A DNA stretch of 64,000 nucleotides from Rhizomucor pusillus (lineage: Eukaryota; Mucoromycota; Mucoromycetes; Mucorales; Lichtheimiaceae). Every line of letters starts with the position of its first letter. Within the stretch, counting starts at the first letter, position 1. The stretch is taken from NCBI GenBank assembly GCA_900175165.2, contig FWWN02000665.1, positions 1 through 64,000 on the forward strand, written 5' to 3'. The notes beneath the pieces were generated by a model that did no database searches, was not told the DNA's origin, and saw only the letters and a list, made by a program, of their open reading frames with translations. Positions 1-10,730 of this stretch are shown piece by piece. A program made the position numbers and the translations under genes.

Positions 1-86
1 ATCTACTACTATGGCGTTCCGGTTTAACTTTACAGCAAGTATCTCGCCCACAAAAATAAGTTTCTGTGCACTCGGAATGTAGTAAA

Positions 87-1434
87 ATGACGAGTTTCCA
101 GGAGGACGATCTGGAGCTGGAAGAGCAGGATCGCCAAGTAGATCAACCTTTAGATTCCTCGTTCGGTGATCTGTCACTGGAAGAGCAAGTGCCTAAAGTA
201 CCAAGCCAAGAATATGATGTCAAGGTTAGAAAAGAATTGATGATATTTTGGACGCAATTTAGCTAACTTTGGCGACTGATAGGCTAGCGCTCTGCCAAGT
301 GTAGTGCAGGCAGACGTTCTTCGTATCCCCAATGTCGAACGTCCACTGTATAAGCGTACTCTGGCGGATGTAAAATTTCAAATGGCTGAGCAGGATACGC
401 TGACTGGCGAAAGCGAAGAAGAGTCGCAAGTAGCTAGCATGCTCAATTTGAACAGTAACAGCGATTTGATTCGAGGTGTATACGAAGGAGGTTTCAAAAC
501 ATGGGAATGCTCGATCGATTTGGTTCAATATCTTGCAAAATTAGAGGACAAGGAACTTTGCAACAAGCGTGTTCTGGAGGTAAGATACTGCTATCTGCTA
601 TGCAAATTATCGCTGATCTCTCACAACATATCCAACAGCTCGGATGCGGATCATCTCTGCCTGCATTGTTCCTCCTCCAACAGAGCAAAGATAATCACGT
701 CGATGTCCAAGACTACAACGAACAAGTCATCAAATATATTACCATACCTAATATCCTTTTAAACACTCTGCTGACTGTACAAGATGCAACGCAGCCGCCT
801 GAACTTTCCGAAGAGAACGATCAGGAGTCCTCCTCCGACGAAGAGAGAGGAGCAGAGCACGGTGATTACCATGAGGAGGAGGAAGACGAAGAAAAGGATC
901 GCATAATTGGCGAAAGTGCGACCTGCGACGCTGAAGCCGAGCTGCCTGAAGAGCAGGTGCCTGAGATGCTACGGCAACTTGCCTTACGGACGCGAGCCTT
1001 TGTTGGAGATTGGAGCGGCTTGCCGGTATGGAATATAGTATGCATTGGTTCGACTATGAAAACCATTACTTACTGTATGAATAGGAGGTTATTGGTGATC
1101 AAAAATATGATATGATTGTAACTTCGGAAACTATATATGCTCAGGAAGCATTGCCTGCACTGCTCAGAGTCTTCCAGAAATGCCTTGCAAAACCGAACGG
1201 AGTAATGTATGTCATATGCGCGATACATGCAAATGATACTCCAGTCTGACAGCCCGTTATAGATACGTCGCTGCGAAGACTGTATATTTTGGTGTTGGTG
1301 GAGGCACCTTACCTTTCTGTAGCCTTGTCAAGTCGACAAAGGACGAGAACGGCGATGGATTCGAGATTGAGAAAGTGTTTGAAAGCGATAGTACTGTTAA
1401 ACGAGAAATACTTAAGTTGACTTGGAACCTGTAA
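87..1434 (+). CDS. HPM1: Protein-histidine N-methyltransferase (HPM1/METTL18 family)
   Basis: Five exons (87-224, 310-579, 639-1025, 1085-1206, 1263-1434) join in frame into a 362-aa protein starting at ATG 87. The family motif GGFKTWECSIDLVQYL lies early in the protein. The SAM-binding loop LGCGSSLPAL begins right after the second intron. The conserved YDMIVTSETIY segment follows the third intron, and the YVAAKTVYFGVGGG block is restored only when the 56-nt intron 1207-1262 is removed. The family is known to methylate a histidine of ribosomal protein L3 and so affects ribosome biogenesis and translation; that substrate is inferred here. A long acidic linker (about 820-930) sits between SAM motifs and varies within the family. 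The clathrin gene follows 272 nt downstream on the same strand. Confidence 0.9.
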
Positions 1435-1706
1435 TTGTAAATCTGTAAAAATATAAGCAATGTTTATGTATTCAGCATTGTTTGCATCGACTTGCCGATG
1501 ACTTTGGCATAGCGGAGCTGCGCCCTGGCAGGATGCTCTGTGTCACCTGGCGAGAATCTTCAAGCTTCTCTTTCAGAAAACGCGCAACCTCGGTTAATTC
1601 TACCTCAGCGACTTGCACACCTCAATTGCCAAGAGCAACCGACCAGTGTCCATTTTCGAACCGCTACTCTTGCAGCTTAGTTTCGACGCGACTACGTGGA
1701 ACCGAA

Positions 1707-4700
1707 ATGGCAGAGCAGCTTCCCATCCAATTCCAGGAGCTCGCTCAGGTATGCATTGTAATTCTTGGCAGCAACTTGGCTGTACCAAGCTGACCCAAGC
1801 TTTCATCAGCTTCAAGCTCTGGGCGTTAACGCCACAAGCATCGGCTTCAACACGCTGACTATGGAGTCTGACCGCTTTATTTGCGTACGCGAGCAAATAA
1901 ATGGAACAAACCAAGTGGTTATCATCGACCTAGAGAATAACAATGAAATGATGCGACGGCCGATAACTGCTGACTCGGTTATTATGCATCCCACGACGAA
2001 AATCATGGCCTTGAAAGGTACGCGGTCGTGCAGCTAGGTACAAGCACTTACTGACACTTTCCCCATTCAGCAAACACCCAGCTTCAGGTCTTTAATCTGG
2101 AACTAAAGATGAAACTCAAGTCATACGTGATGAATGAGGAAATTAAATACTGGAAATGGGTCGATTTGGTGACAATTGCACTTGTCACGAATACTGCAGT
2201 GTATCATTGGTCCATGGAAGGCACATCAGCGCCTCTCAAGGTCTTTGATCGCCATCCCAGCTTGGCGGACTGTCAGATTATCAATTACAGAGCTTCTGCG
2301 GACCAGAAATGGCTAGTTCTAATCGGCATCGCAGCTCGACAGAATCGAGTAGTAGGCTCCATGCAGCTGTATTCTAGAGAACGTGGAGTCAGTCAGCCTA
2401 TCGAAGGTCACGCTGCGGCTTTTGCACAGATTCAGTTGGAGGATGCACCTCAGCCGACAAAACTCTTTGCATTCGCAGTACGATCCCAGACAGGTGCAAA
2501 GGTACACCATTCAGACAATTTTCAGTCTTTCTACGACTTAAGGATTCTTACCATGCATATGTAGGTTCAAATAATAGAGATTGACCATCCAGAGAACAAC
2601 CCGCCTTTCCAAAAGAAGGCTGTCGAGCTCTACTTCCCACCAGAAGCTGCTGCAGATTTCCCTGTGTCTATGCAAATTGGAAAAAAATTCGGTGTCGCTT
2701 ATATTGTAACCAAAATGGGCTTTATCCACGTGTACGACTTGGAGACTGGAATCTGCCTATATATGAACCGTATTAGTGGAGAGACTATCTTTGTCACTGC
2801 GGACCATCGTGCTACATCTGGCTTGATTGGTGTTAACAAAGTTGGTCAGGTATGGTCGATATCTGGGCTGCAAAAGTTTATCGCAAACTTGACAAATTTC
2901 AATGCCATAGGTCTTGTCAGTTTCTTTGAACGAGGCAACAATTATTCCATATGTCGTCAACAACTTGAATAACACTGAGCTTGCGCTGCGGATAGCATCC
3001 CGAGCGGGTCTTCCGGGCGCAGATGATTTGTGCGTCGCTCGTTTCAACCAACTCATGTCATCGGGTGCATACACAGATGCTGCAAAAGTTGCTGCCAATT
3101 CGCCAAGGGTATGTTGGTAGCAACGAAAAGATTTATACCTAATGGAATGTCATCTGATGGAATGTCGATGGATAGGGCATCCTGCGAACGGTTGATACGA
3201 TCGAACGACTTCGACAGTTGCCAGTCTTGCCAGGACAGCTTTCACCGATATTACAATACTTTGGTACGCTTCTAGAGAGAGGTGGACTGAATCGATACGA
3301 GTCTTTGGATATGGCGAAACCTATCTTGCAGCAGAACCGAAAGCACTTGTTAGAAAAATGGCTAAAGGAAGACAAGCTCGAATGCAGCGAAGAACTTGGT
3401 GATTTTGTCAAACAGTTCGATTCCAAGTTGGCTTTATCTGTATACCTACGTGCGAACGTACCAAACAAGGTGTGTACTTGACTGCTCACCCTCATGACTT
3501 GATGTATCTCTAATCAGGCTGGCCTAGGTTGTCCTCTGCTTCGCAGAAACTCATCAATATGACAAGATCGTCGCATATGCTAAAACCATTGGATACACTC
3601 CAGACTATGTTTCCTTGCTATATCAAATTGCTCGTTCGAACCCTGACAAGACGGTTGAGTTTGCCACGGCATTGATGAATGATGAATCTGGCCCCTTGAT
3701 CGAAGCAGACAAGGTGGTTGATGTATTGTTGTCGCAAAACATGCTGCAACAAGCAACGTCGTTCTTGCTGGATTATCTAAAGCCTAACCGCCCAGAAGAT
3801 GCACATTTGCAGACCCGAGTCCTTGAAATGAATTTGATTCATGCGCCGCAGGTGGCCAACGCCATCCTTGCTACCGGTATGCTTACTCACTACGATCACG
3901 TCGCCATTGGAAACTTGTGCGAAAAGGCTGGATTGTACCAACGAGTAAGGCATTCCGAAATCACACGCTTTCCGCAAGCAGATTTCTCAACAATGTTTCA
4001 ATAGGCGCTCGAGCACTACACTGACATCCATGATATTAAACGCATTATTCCCTACACTGCTACGATGGATAAGGACTGGCTGGTTAACTATTTTGGCACG
4101 CTTTCTGTGGATCAGACACTCGATTGCCTGTATGAGATGCTTGTCAACAACCTGCGACAAAATCTCCAAGTTGTCGTGCAAGTTGCAATTAAATTCTCTG
4201 AGCAACTGCAACCGCATAATCTCATCGACTTGCTAGAGAGCTTCAAGAGCAATGAAGGTAAGGGAGTAACATTCTTTGCTTATCTATGGATCGCATTGCT
4301 TATATAATGATAAAAGGATTGTATTATTACCTGGGCTCGATCGTGAACATCAGCCAAGATCCGCTTGTGCACTTCAAATACATACAAGCTGCTTGCCGTA
4401 CTGGAAACATCCGCGAGGTAGAGCGTATTTGCCGTGAAAGCAACTACTACGATGCGGAAAAGGTCAAGACTTTCTTGAAGGTAACAAAAAAGGCTGTGCG
4501 ATTGGAATTCATCATAAATGCATGGATACTCATTCCATATTACATATAGGAAGCAAGACTTAGCGACCAACTTCCACTCATTATCGTTTGTGACCGTTTC
4601 GGCTTTGTCCATGACCTCGTCCTCTACCTTTATCAAAACAATCTTCAAAAGTTTATCGAAGTCTACGTGCAGAGAGTCAATCCAGCTCGCACACCCGAAG

Positions 4701-7561
4701 TTATTGGTGCTTTGCTTGATGTTGACTGTGACGAGGACGTCGTCAAGAGCTTGCTCATGTCGGTCAAGGGCGAGTTGAATGTCGGCAAGCTTTGCGAGGA
4801 AGTTGAGCAACGAAACCGTTTGAAGCTTTTGCTTCCTTGGCTTAACATGCGAGTTACCGACGGAAGCACGGATCCAGAAGTCTACAATGCGCTCGCCAAA
4901 ATTTATATCGATACAAACAACAATCCCGAACCATTCTTGAAAGAAAACGATGTGAGTTCTGCTGCTACGGAACATGACGATCGAATTACTTATCTTGTTA
5001 CTTTGTAGTATTATGATCCACGTGCTATTGGTAAATACTGTGAAAAGCGCGACCCTTACTTGGCTTTCATTTGCTACGAAAAGGGTCACTGCGACTATGA
5101 ACTTTTGCATATTACTAGCGAAAATGCAATGTTCAAACACCAGGCCCGATATCTCGTACGCCGTCGCGATCCCGCTCTTTGGGCATATGCATTGCAAGAA
5201 AATAACGAGAACCGTCGAGAATTGATCGATCAAGTTATTGCCACAGCTCTCCCAGAATGTACAGATCCAGAGGATGTGTCTTCCACTGTGAAGGCTTTCA
5301 TGACCGCTGACCTTCCAAACGAGCTTATCGAGCTGTTGGAACGCATTATACTGGAGACTAGTGCTTTCAGTGACAACAAGACACTCCAAAACCTGCTTAT
5401 CTTCACCGCTGTCAAGGTACGATTAAAGTAGCACTATATCCGATGCTGCAAAATCACTAAATATATTTCTACTAGGCTGATCCTTCGAGGGTCATGGACT
5501 ACATTGATCGCCTGGAGAACTTTGATGCAAACGATGTGGCCGAAGTATGTATCGGCGAGAATTTATTTGAAGAAGCTTTCGCTATCTTTAAGAAATACAA
5601 CATCAATGCCGATGCTGTCACCGTCCTTATCGACAAGATTGGTGACTTGGATCGTGCCTACGAGTTTGCAGACAAATGCGATCAGCCAGAGGTCTGGAGC
5701 AAACTGGCCAAGGCGCAGCTTGATCAAATGCGTGTAAAGGATGCTATTGGTAAGTGATAATAATCTGTATCGGTCATGAAAACCAGGAGCTCTAACCATT
5801 AACGTGTTCATAGACTCATACCTCCGTGCAAACGATACTTCCAATTACTTGGAAGTCACTCGTTGCGCTGAAATCGATGGCGATTACGACAGTTTGGTTA
5901 AATATTTGCAGGCAGCACGCAAGAATTCTAGAGAGCCGTATATCGAGACAGAGTTGATCTTTGCGTACGCCAAGACTGACAGATTGTCTGAACTGGAGGA
6001 CTTCATCTCTGCACCGAACATTGCTAAAGTGCAGCAAGTCGGTGATCGTTGTTTCCAGGCACACATGTTCGAAGCGGCCAAAATTCTGTATACCAATATT
6101 TCCAACTATGCTAGCTTGGCAACCACGCTTGTACACCTGGGTGATTATCAGGCTGCAGTCGATTGTGCACGCAAAGCCAACAGCACACGAGTTTGGAAAG
6201 AAGTCAATGCCGTATGTATCGAGCAACGCGAATTCAGATTGGCACAGATTTGCGGTTTGCATATCATTGTTCACGCAGAAGAGTTGGAGCAAATCATAAA
6301 GACGTACGAACGCAACGGCTATTTCGAACAGCTAATCCAGCTTTTAGAGGCTGGTCTTGGCCTCGAGCGTGCTCACATGGGCATGTTTACGGAATTGGCG
6401 ATTTTGTATTCTAAATACCAGCCAGAGCAGATGATGGAGCATCTGAAATTGTTTGTATCGCGCATCAATATCCCCAAGGTTATTCGAGCTTGCAACGAAG
6501 CACATCTTTGGAGAGAAGTTGTATTCCTATACGTCCACTACGACGAATTTGACAATGCGGTTGTCGCCATGATGGATCACGCTGCCGATTCTTGGGAGCA
6601 CTCGGCTTTCAAGGACATTATCGTCAAGGTGTCCAATGTTGAATTGTATTATAAAGCACTTCGATTCTATCTGAACGAGCAGCCAATGTTGCTCAATGAC
6701 TTATTAGCCGTGATGGTGCCACGAGTTAATCATACCCGTGTTGTCCAGCTTTTTGAAAAGTCGGATAACATCCCACTTATTAAGCCATATCTCATGTCGG
6801 TACAGCAGGTAAGAGTGACCGCTCGCAGATCTGTATTGTCCTGTACATATTAAATCAATAATTTAGGTGAACAACCGAACTGTGAATAATGCTTTGAACG
6901 AACTGTTTATAGAAGAAGAAGACTATGAATCACTCCGAGACTCTATTGACCATTACGACAAGATCGATACTCTTGACCTCGCAAAACGACTTGAAAAGCA
7001 CGAATTACTAGAATTTCGCCGCATTGCTGCCGTGTTGTATAAAAAGAACAAGCGATGGAGACAATCTATTGCTCTGTCAAAGCAAGACCGTCTCTTCAAG
7101 GATGCCATGGAGACTGCTTCAGAATCGCGAGACTCCGAGATTGCAGAAGAATTACTGCGATACTTTATCGAAGTTGGCAAGCGCGAATGCTTTGCTGCCA
7201 TGCTATATACTTGCTACGATTTGATGCGGCCAGATACGGTCATGGAACTCTCATGGCGTCACGGTCTCACCGACTTTGCTATGCCTTACATGATCAACTT
7301 TTTGTGTGAACAGACCAACAAGATCGAAACCATGACCAAGGATGTAGAGGAACTAAAAGAACAAACGGAAAAATGGGAGAATCAAGAAGCACAAGGTAGA
7401 GTTTGATCTACAGAGTATTAGTGACAATGTAAATGCTAACAGAACATAACATTGCAGCATCTGTACCTCCTCCAATGATGGGACTTGGAAACCCACTCAT
7501 GTTGACTGCTGGCAACACCATGCAGACTCCTCCTATGAATTTCTCTAATGCACCATTCTAA
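1707..7561 (+). CDS. CHC1: Clathrin heavy chain
   Basis: Multi-exon gene encoding roughly 1,690 aa, the normal length for clathrin heavy chain. Exon 1 (1707-1748) encodes [14 protein letters not shown] and is joined across a short intron to [20 protein letters not shown], the first blade of the N-terminal beta-propeller. The rest is the alpha-helical leg of CHCR repeats, seen as long helical exons through 7406. It ends in a short exon carrying [14 protein letters not shown], as in the tail of other clathrins. The protein trimerises into triskelia and coats vesicles at the trans-Golgi, endosomes and plasma membrane. There are about 13 introns of about 60 nt. AATAAA-like signals lie just after the TAA at 7559-7561. 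A long antisense frame (4280-5389) is a shadow of this gene. Confidence 0.97.
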
Positions 7562-7703
7562 ACAACGGATCCAAAAATAAAAACTTTAATGTTTTGTCGC
7601 TTGTGACACAGACGGTCCGTGAAGCTGAGTTGTTATCCGTGTAAAGAAATGAAATGCGCGTATCCATTCTCGGGCGTGTCTTTCTGGCGACAACCTCGAG
7701 ATC

Positions 7704-8360
7704 ATGTCTGATCGCAAAGCACTTTTACGGCAATACCAACAGTTAGAGCACGATTTCTTTTACAAACGACTTTCGCCGGAGCAGCTATATGCTTTGACAA
7801 GTAATGGAACGGTAATTGAAGATTCTTTCTGCTACGGCGAATTCGGCTTCTTGCTTGTCGGTTTAAAGCCTTGTGTGTTGATTCAATTCCCTTCCGCCCG
7901 AGAAAATATCATCCCAGCATATAAACGCTTTGTGTTAGACCCTTTGGTTGAGCGATTGGATGCATTTCAAGTACATGTTGCCATCATTGATACACCCGTG
8001 AAGAGTGCTGAATTGGGCGAGTTGCGGGGATCCCTCTTGATATATAATTCTAGCCACGAGCTTGGTAGCCAGGTGCAGAGCTCTCTGTTGTCAGCATCCT
8101 CTACGTTTGTTTCTGAAGAGCAGCTGGCAAGCTTATTTGATTATCCAGGAAACCTCCCTAAAAGTGAAGAGCAGCTCTTATCCATGCTTGAAATTGCATA
8201 TCTGGACAATTCACGGAACGACATGCGTGTAATCACAACATTTGCTGCACTGGAACCTCAGTTGGAACTCGTCAAGAAACATTTCGCGATATATAAAGAC
8301 GTGTGCAGCAGGCAGCTGGATATGGATCTACGACTTGTTATTCGCAGACCAATTGTCTGA
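7704..8360 (+). CDS. Unrecognised intronless protein, 218 aa
   Basis: Single open frame from ATG 7704 to TGA 8358-8360, 142 nt after the clathrin stop and on the same strand. It is unusual here in having no intron. It begins MSDRKALLRQYQQLEHDFFY and looks like a soluble alpha/beta protein: a charged helical start, a hydrophobic beta-rich middle (FLLVGLKPCVLIQF, HVAIIDTPV) and a helical second half. I see no signal peptide, membrane segment or catalytic motif that I can name. It ends tail to tail with DAM1, leaving 121 nt for both 3' ends. Length, compositional balance and position make it a real gene, but I do not recognise the family and assign no function. Confidence 0.7.
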   Translation: MSDRKALLRQYQQLEHDFFYKRLSPEQLYALTSNGTVIEDSFCYGEFGFLLVGLKPCVLIQFPSARENIIPAYKRFVLDPLVERLDAFQVHVAIIDTPVKSAELGELRGSLLIYNSSHELGSQVQSSLLSASSTFVSEEQLASLFDYPGNLPKSEEQLLSMLEIAYLDNSRNDMRVITTFAALEPQLELVKKHFAIYKDVCSRQLDMDLRLVIRRPIV

Positions 8361-8481
8361 TCTATTAGAACCTTTGATGTGTATGTAATAATTGTATACC
8401 ATGTACCGAAATCCATTTGATATTTGTATGCTAAGACAAGTTTGCTATGTACAATAATAAAAAAGAACTATAGTATCGTTG

Positions 8482-9621
8482 CTATGGGCGTTTGATTCCG
8501 AGAGCAGTTTCCCCTGGCGTGGCCAATTTGTAAAGACTCACACCCTAAATCATCTTGTTGAGACGATGATGCTTCAATTTCAAACATTCGGTGACTCACG
8601 CTTTGATTATACTTGGTGACGTCTTTGCTATGCACAAGGACGTTTAAACATTCGGTTATCTTATGCTGAGGGGTAATGGTTGCAGTGGCAATCTCTCGGA
8701 TATTCCTATCAGTGATATGAAATTAGCAACATTTCACGCTTTACATACAATGCTTCCAGACTTACATTCCATTTGTCGTGTTTTTCAGGATATTCAAGAC
8801 TTTCTCGAGAATCTTCATGCGTTCCTGAATAAGATCACGTTGTTAGATTCGATTTCCGGTGATCCATCTAGCTCTAATTACATTATCATCTCGAAACTGA
8901 ATTGGCAGCCTTGGAGCGATATTCTGAAGGTTGATCTAAGGCATTGTTATTTGCATTGATCATCTCACGTGCAAGGGACATTGTCGGGTCGTACCTTGCT
9001 GCTCGATTTTTTATACGGTGTTGGCATATTTTGTCTGCGTTTTACACGTGTCCGGGCAACGTCTTTGGATTGATGATGACGATGTTGTTGCTGATGCTGG
9101 TGTTGTTGATGTTGATGTTGCTGCTGTGCTGTTTGCTGTGGTTGTTTGTGAGATTGCTCTTGGGTAGCAGAATCGCTGGCACTCTGTTCTGATAGATAGG
9201 TCATTGTTTTAACAAACTTTAATAGCATTTCCATCAAGACATATAGTTACTTACCTGCATCGATTACTTTGGATTTGAATTGTTCAAAGGATTCTTTCGT
9301 GGGCGCCTGCAAGCAGAGTATGCATTAGATTACAGGAGGTTAGATACATTGTACGTGTTTGCGTACCTGAGGCCAACGCAAGGCAGAAGTACTCGACGCT
9401 AAACCAAACAGGAAGGCACTGAACGAATTGTTAAATTCGATCAAGGAATCATTGACTGTTTGCAGCTGCTCGAAATGCTGGTGCATTGCAGCGAATGACT
9501 CGCCCATTGCTCGTACTCCTCCTGCTAATTCATCAAAACACGTCGACTCCTCTGTAGCGTGTTCTGAATTGCGAGAAAGACGCCGAGTTGCTGTGAGAGA
9601 TTCCGGTGTATCCATAGACAT
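8482..9621 (-). CDS. DAM1: DASH complex subunit DAM1 with C-terminal winged-helix-like extension
   Basis: Seven exons (9621-9367, 9306-9255, 9188-8995, 8923-8882, 8824-8766, 8705-8600, 8544-8482) sum to 771 nt, exactly 257 codons, giving 256 aa. All introns are 55-71 nt with GT-AG ends. The N-terminal part carries the DAM1 signature: CFDELAGGV, a heptad-rich helix, then LIEFNNSFSAFLFGL. DAM1 links the DASH ring to microtubules and the Ndc80 complex at the fungal kinetochore. Exon 3 encodes a Gln/His-rich low-complexity stretch from CAA/CAT/CAG repeats. The last four exons add about 90 residues (LPIQFRDDNERMKILEKVLN and onward) that look like a winged helix. I recall similar tails in some non-yeast DAM1 proteins but cannot verify this. 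The first ATG in frame, 9621, was chosen as start. Confidence 0.8.
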
Positions 9622-10283
9622 TGCGCAAGACCAGCGTTTATATGCGTCTTTAGGTTGATTGCGCGCGTTGTGGCGAAGGGAAAGAGATGCTGCTTCCTGC
9701 AAGACACGTAGACAGCTTTGTGGATCAGTTGTAAATAGCAGAAAAGCTTAGGACAATGCTTGAGCGCTTCGTGAAAAAAAAGCCGTAAATGTCTTTTTTC
9801 TGATATGTCCGTACTCTGCGTCGTACATATACTTTGGATAGCAAAAAAGCAGACTCTGTGCAGTGGCAGGTCTGTTGTTGTCAACCGGGAAGATCGGATG
9901 GAAGTTGCAGGGACATCAGATGGTCAATATGCACCGACACATGATAGCGCATACATAATTGTTCAGGGGGACAGTTGACGGCGTTACCCTATCAAGCCTC
10001 CTTGTTCGACGCATGGGAACCGACCGAGAGAGGTTTATATTTAACCTACTTGCAACCAAGATAGCAATAATAAACGAGTTATTGGGGCCAAGAAATATTC
10101 AGTGTTCCGAAAGTCAGAATATATGACGTCTGTGCATGGCTGTAAAGTAAGTAGTCTAAAGGTTGTAATCGCTGTACTTTTATTCCGTGAGTATCGGGAG
10201 AGGATATAATATATATGGTGGTAAACCGAGGTAGCATGTACATTGGTAGGATGAGTAGTGTGTATAGGCAAGATATGTGTATA
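9622..10283. other. Intergenic, no gene seen
   Basis: This stretch lies between the DAM1 start and the end of the small minus-strand gene at 10284-10730. The open frames are short, start at non-ATG codons or break up without plausible splice sites. It should hold the DAM1 promoter next to 9621 and the 3' end of the neighbouring gene. I recognise no RNA gene or repeat. Confidence 0.5.
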
Positions 10284-10730
10284 TCAATAGCGATGCTGAG
10301 GTACGGGAGGTGGTGGTTGGAGGGAAACAGAATGAAGACTTTTTCTGTGCTGCTGAACTCTTTGCGCAAGCATTTGCATTTGTTCGCTTGCAATAACTTG
10401 ATTGATGCGTGCTTGTAGTTCTGGATCCAGTTTGTATGTTTTGCTCGTACCGCGTGTAGGTATGCTGATGTCTTTTGAATAGGCTGGTGCTGGTTGCCAA
10501 GATAATGTTCTTCTAGTAGCGGCTGATGGCTGAGCATAATAGTATCTTTCTTCTTCATTATCATCATCCTCCTCCGCAGCCTGAGGTGGTGATGAGCACT
10601 GAACCTTCTTGGATAGCTCGCTCTTCCTACGTGACCAAGGTACGTGTGCGGATTTCGAGCGTTGCTTGTTGAGCCATTGATTTACATGCGCCAGGCTGTG
10701 ACGGCTGCTGCTGCTGCTTTCTGAAGGCAT
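10284..10730 (-). CDS. Unrecognised low-complexity protein, 148 aa
   Basis: Open frame from ATG 10730 to TGA 10284-10286. It starts with a serine run (MPSESSSSSRHSL), followed by a basic segment (WLNKQRSKSAHVPWSRRKSE), an acidic patch (EEDDDNEEE), a helical stretch rich in Gln (IASEQMQMLAQRVQQHRKS) and a Pro-rich end (LQPPPPVPQHRY). This looks like an intrinsically disordered regulatory or adaptor protein. No family is recognised, and extra 5' exons cannot be excluded because the minus strand upstream has open stretches. The frame stays open across compositionally distinct blocks, which favours a real gene over chance. Confidence 0.5.
   Translation of the reverse strand: MPSESSSSSRHSLAHVNQWLNKQRSKSAHVPWSRRKSELSKKVQCSSPPQAAEEDDDNEEERYYYAQPSAATRRTLSWQPAPAYSKDISIPTRGTSKTYKLDPELQARINQVIASEQMQMLAQRVQQHRKSLHSVSLQPPPPVPQHRY

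Noticed and set aside
4280..5389. A 369-codon open frame on the minus strand
   Set aside because: It lies wholly antisense to clathrin heavy chain exons and runs through their introns, has no recognisable domain, and is explained by codon bias of the sense strand.
8965..9237. Treating the Gln/His-rich frame as a separate protein ending at 8965
   Set aside because: Its apparent stop is inside an intron. Splicing it at both ends keeps exact frame with DAM1 exons on either side.
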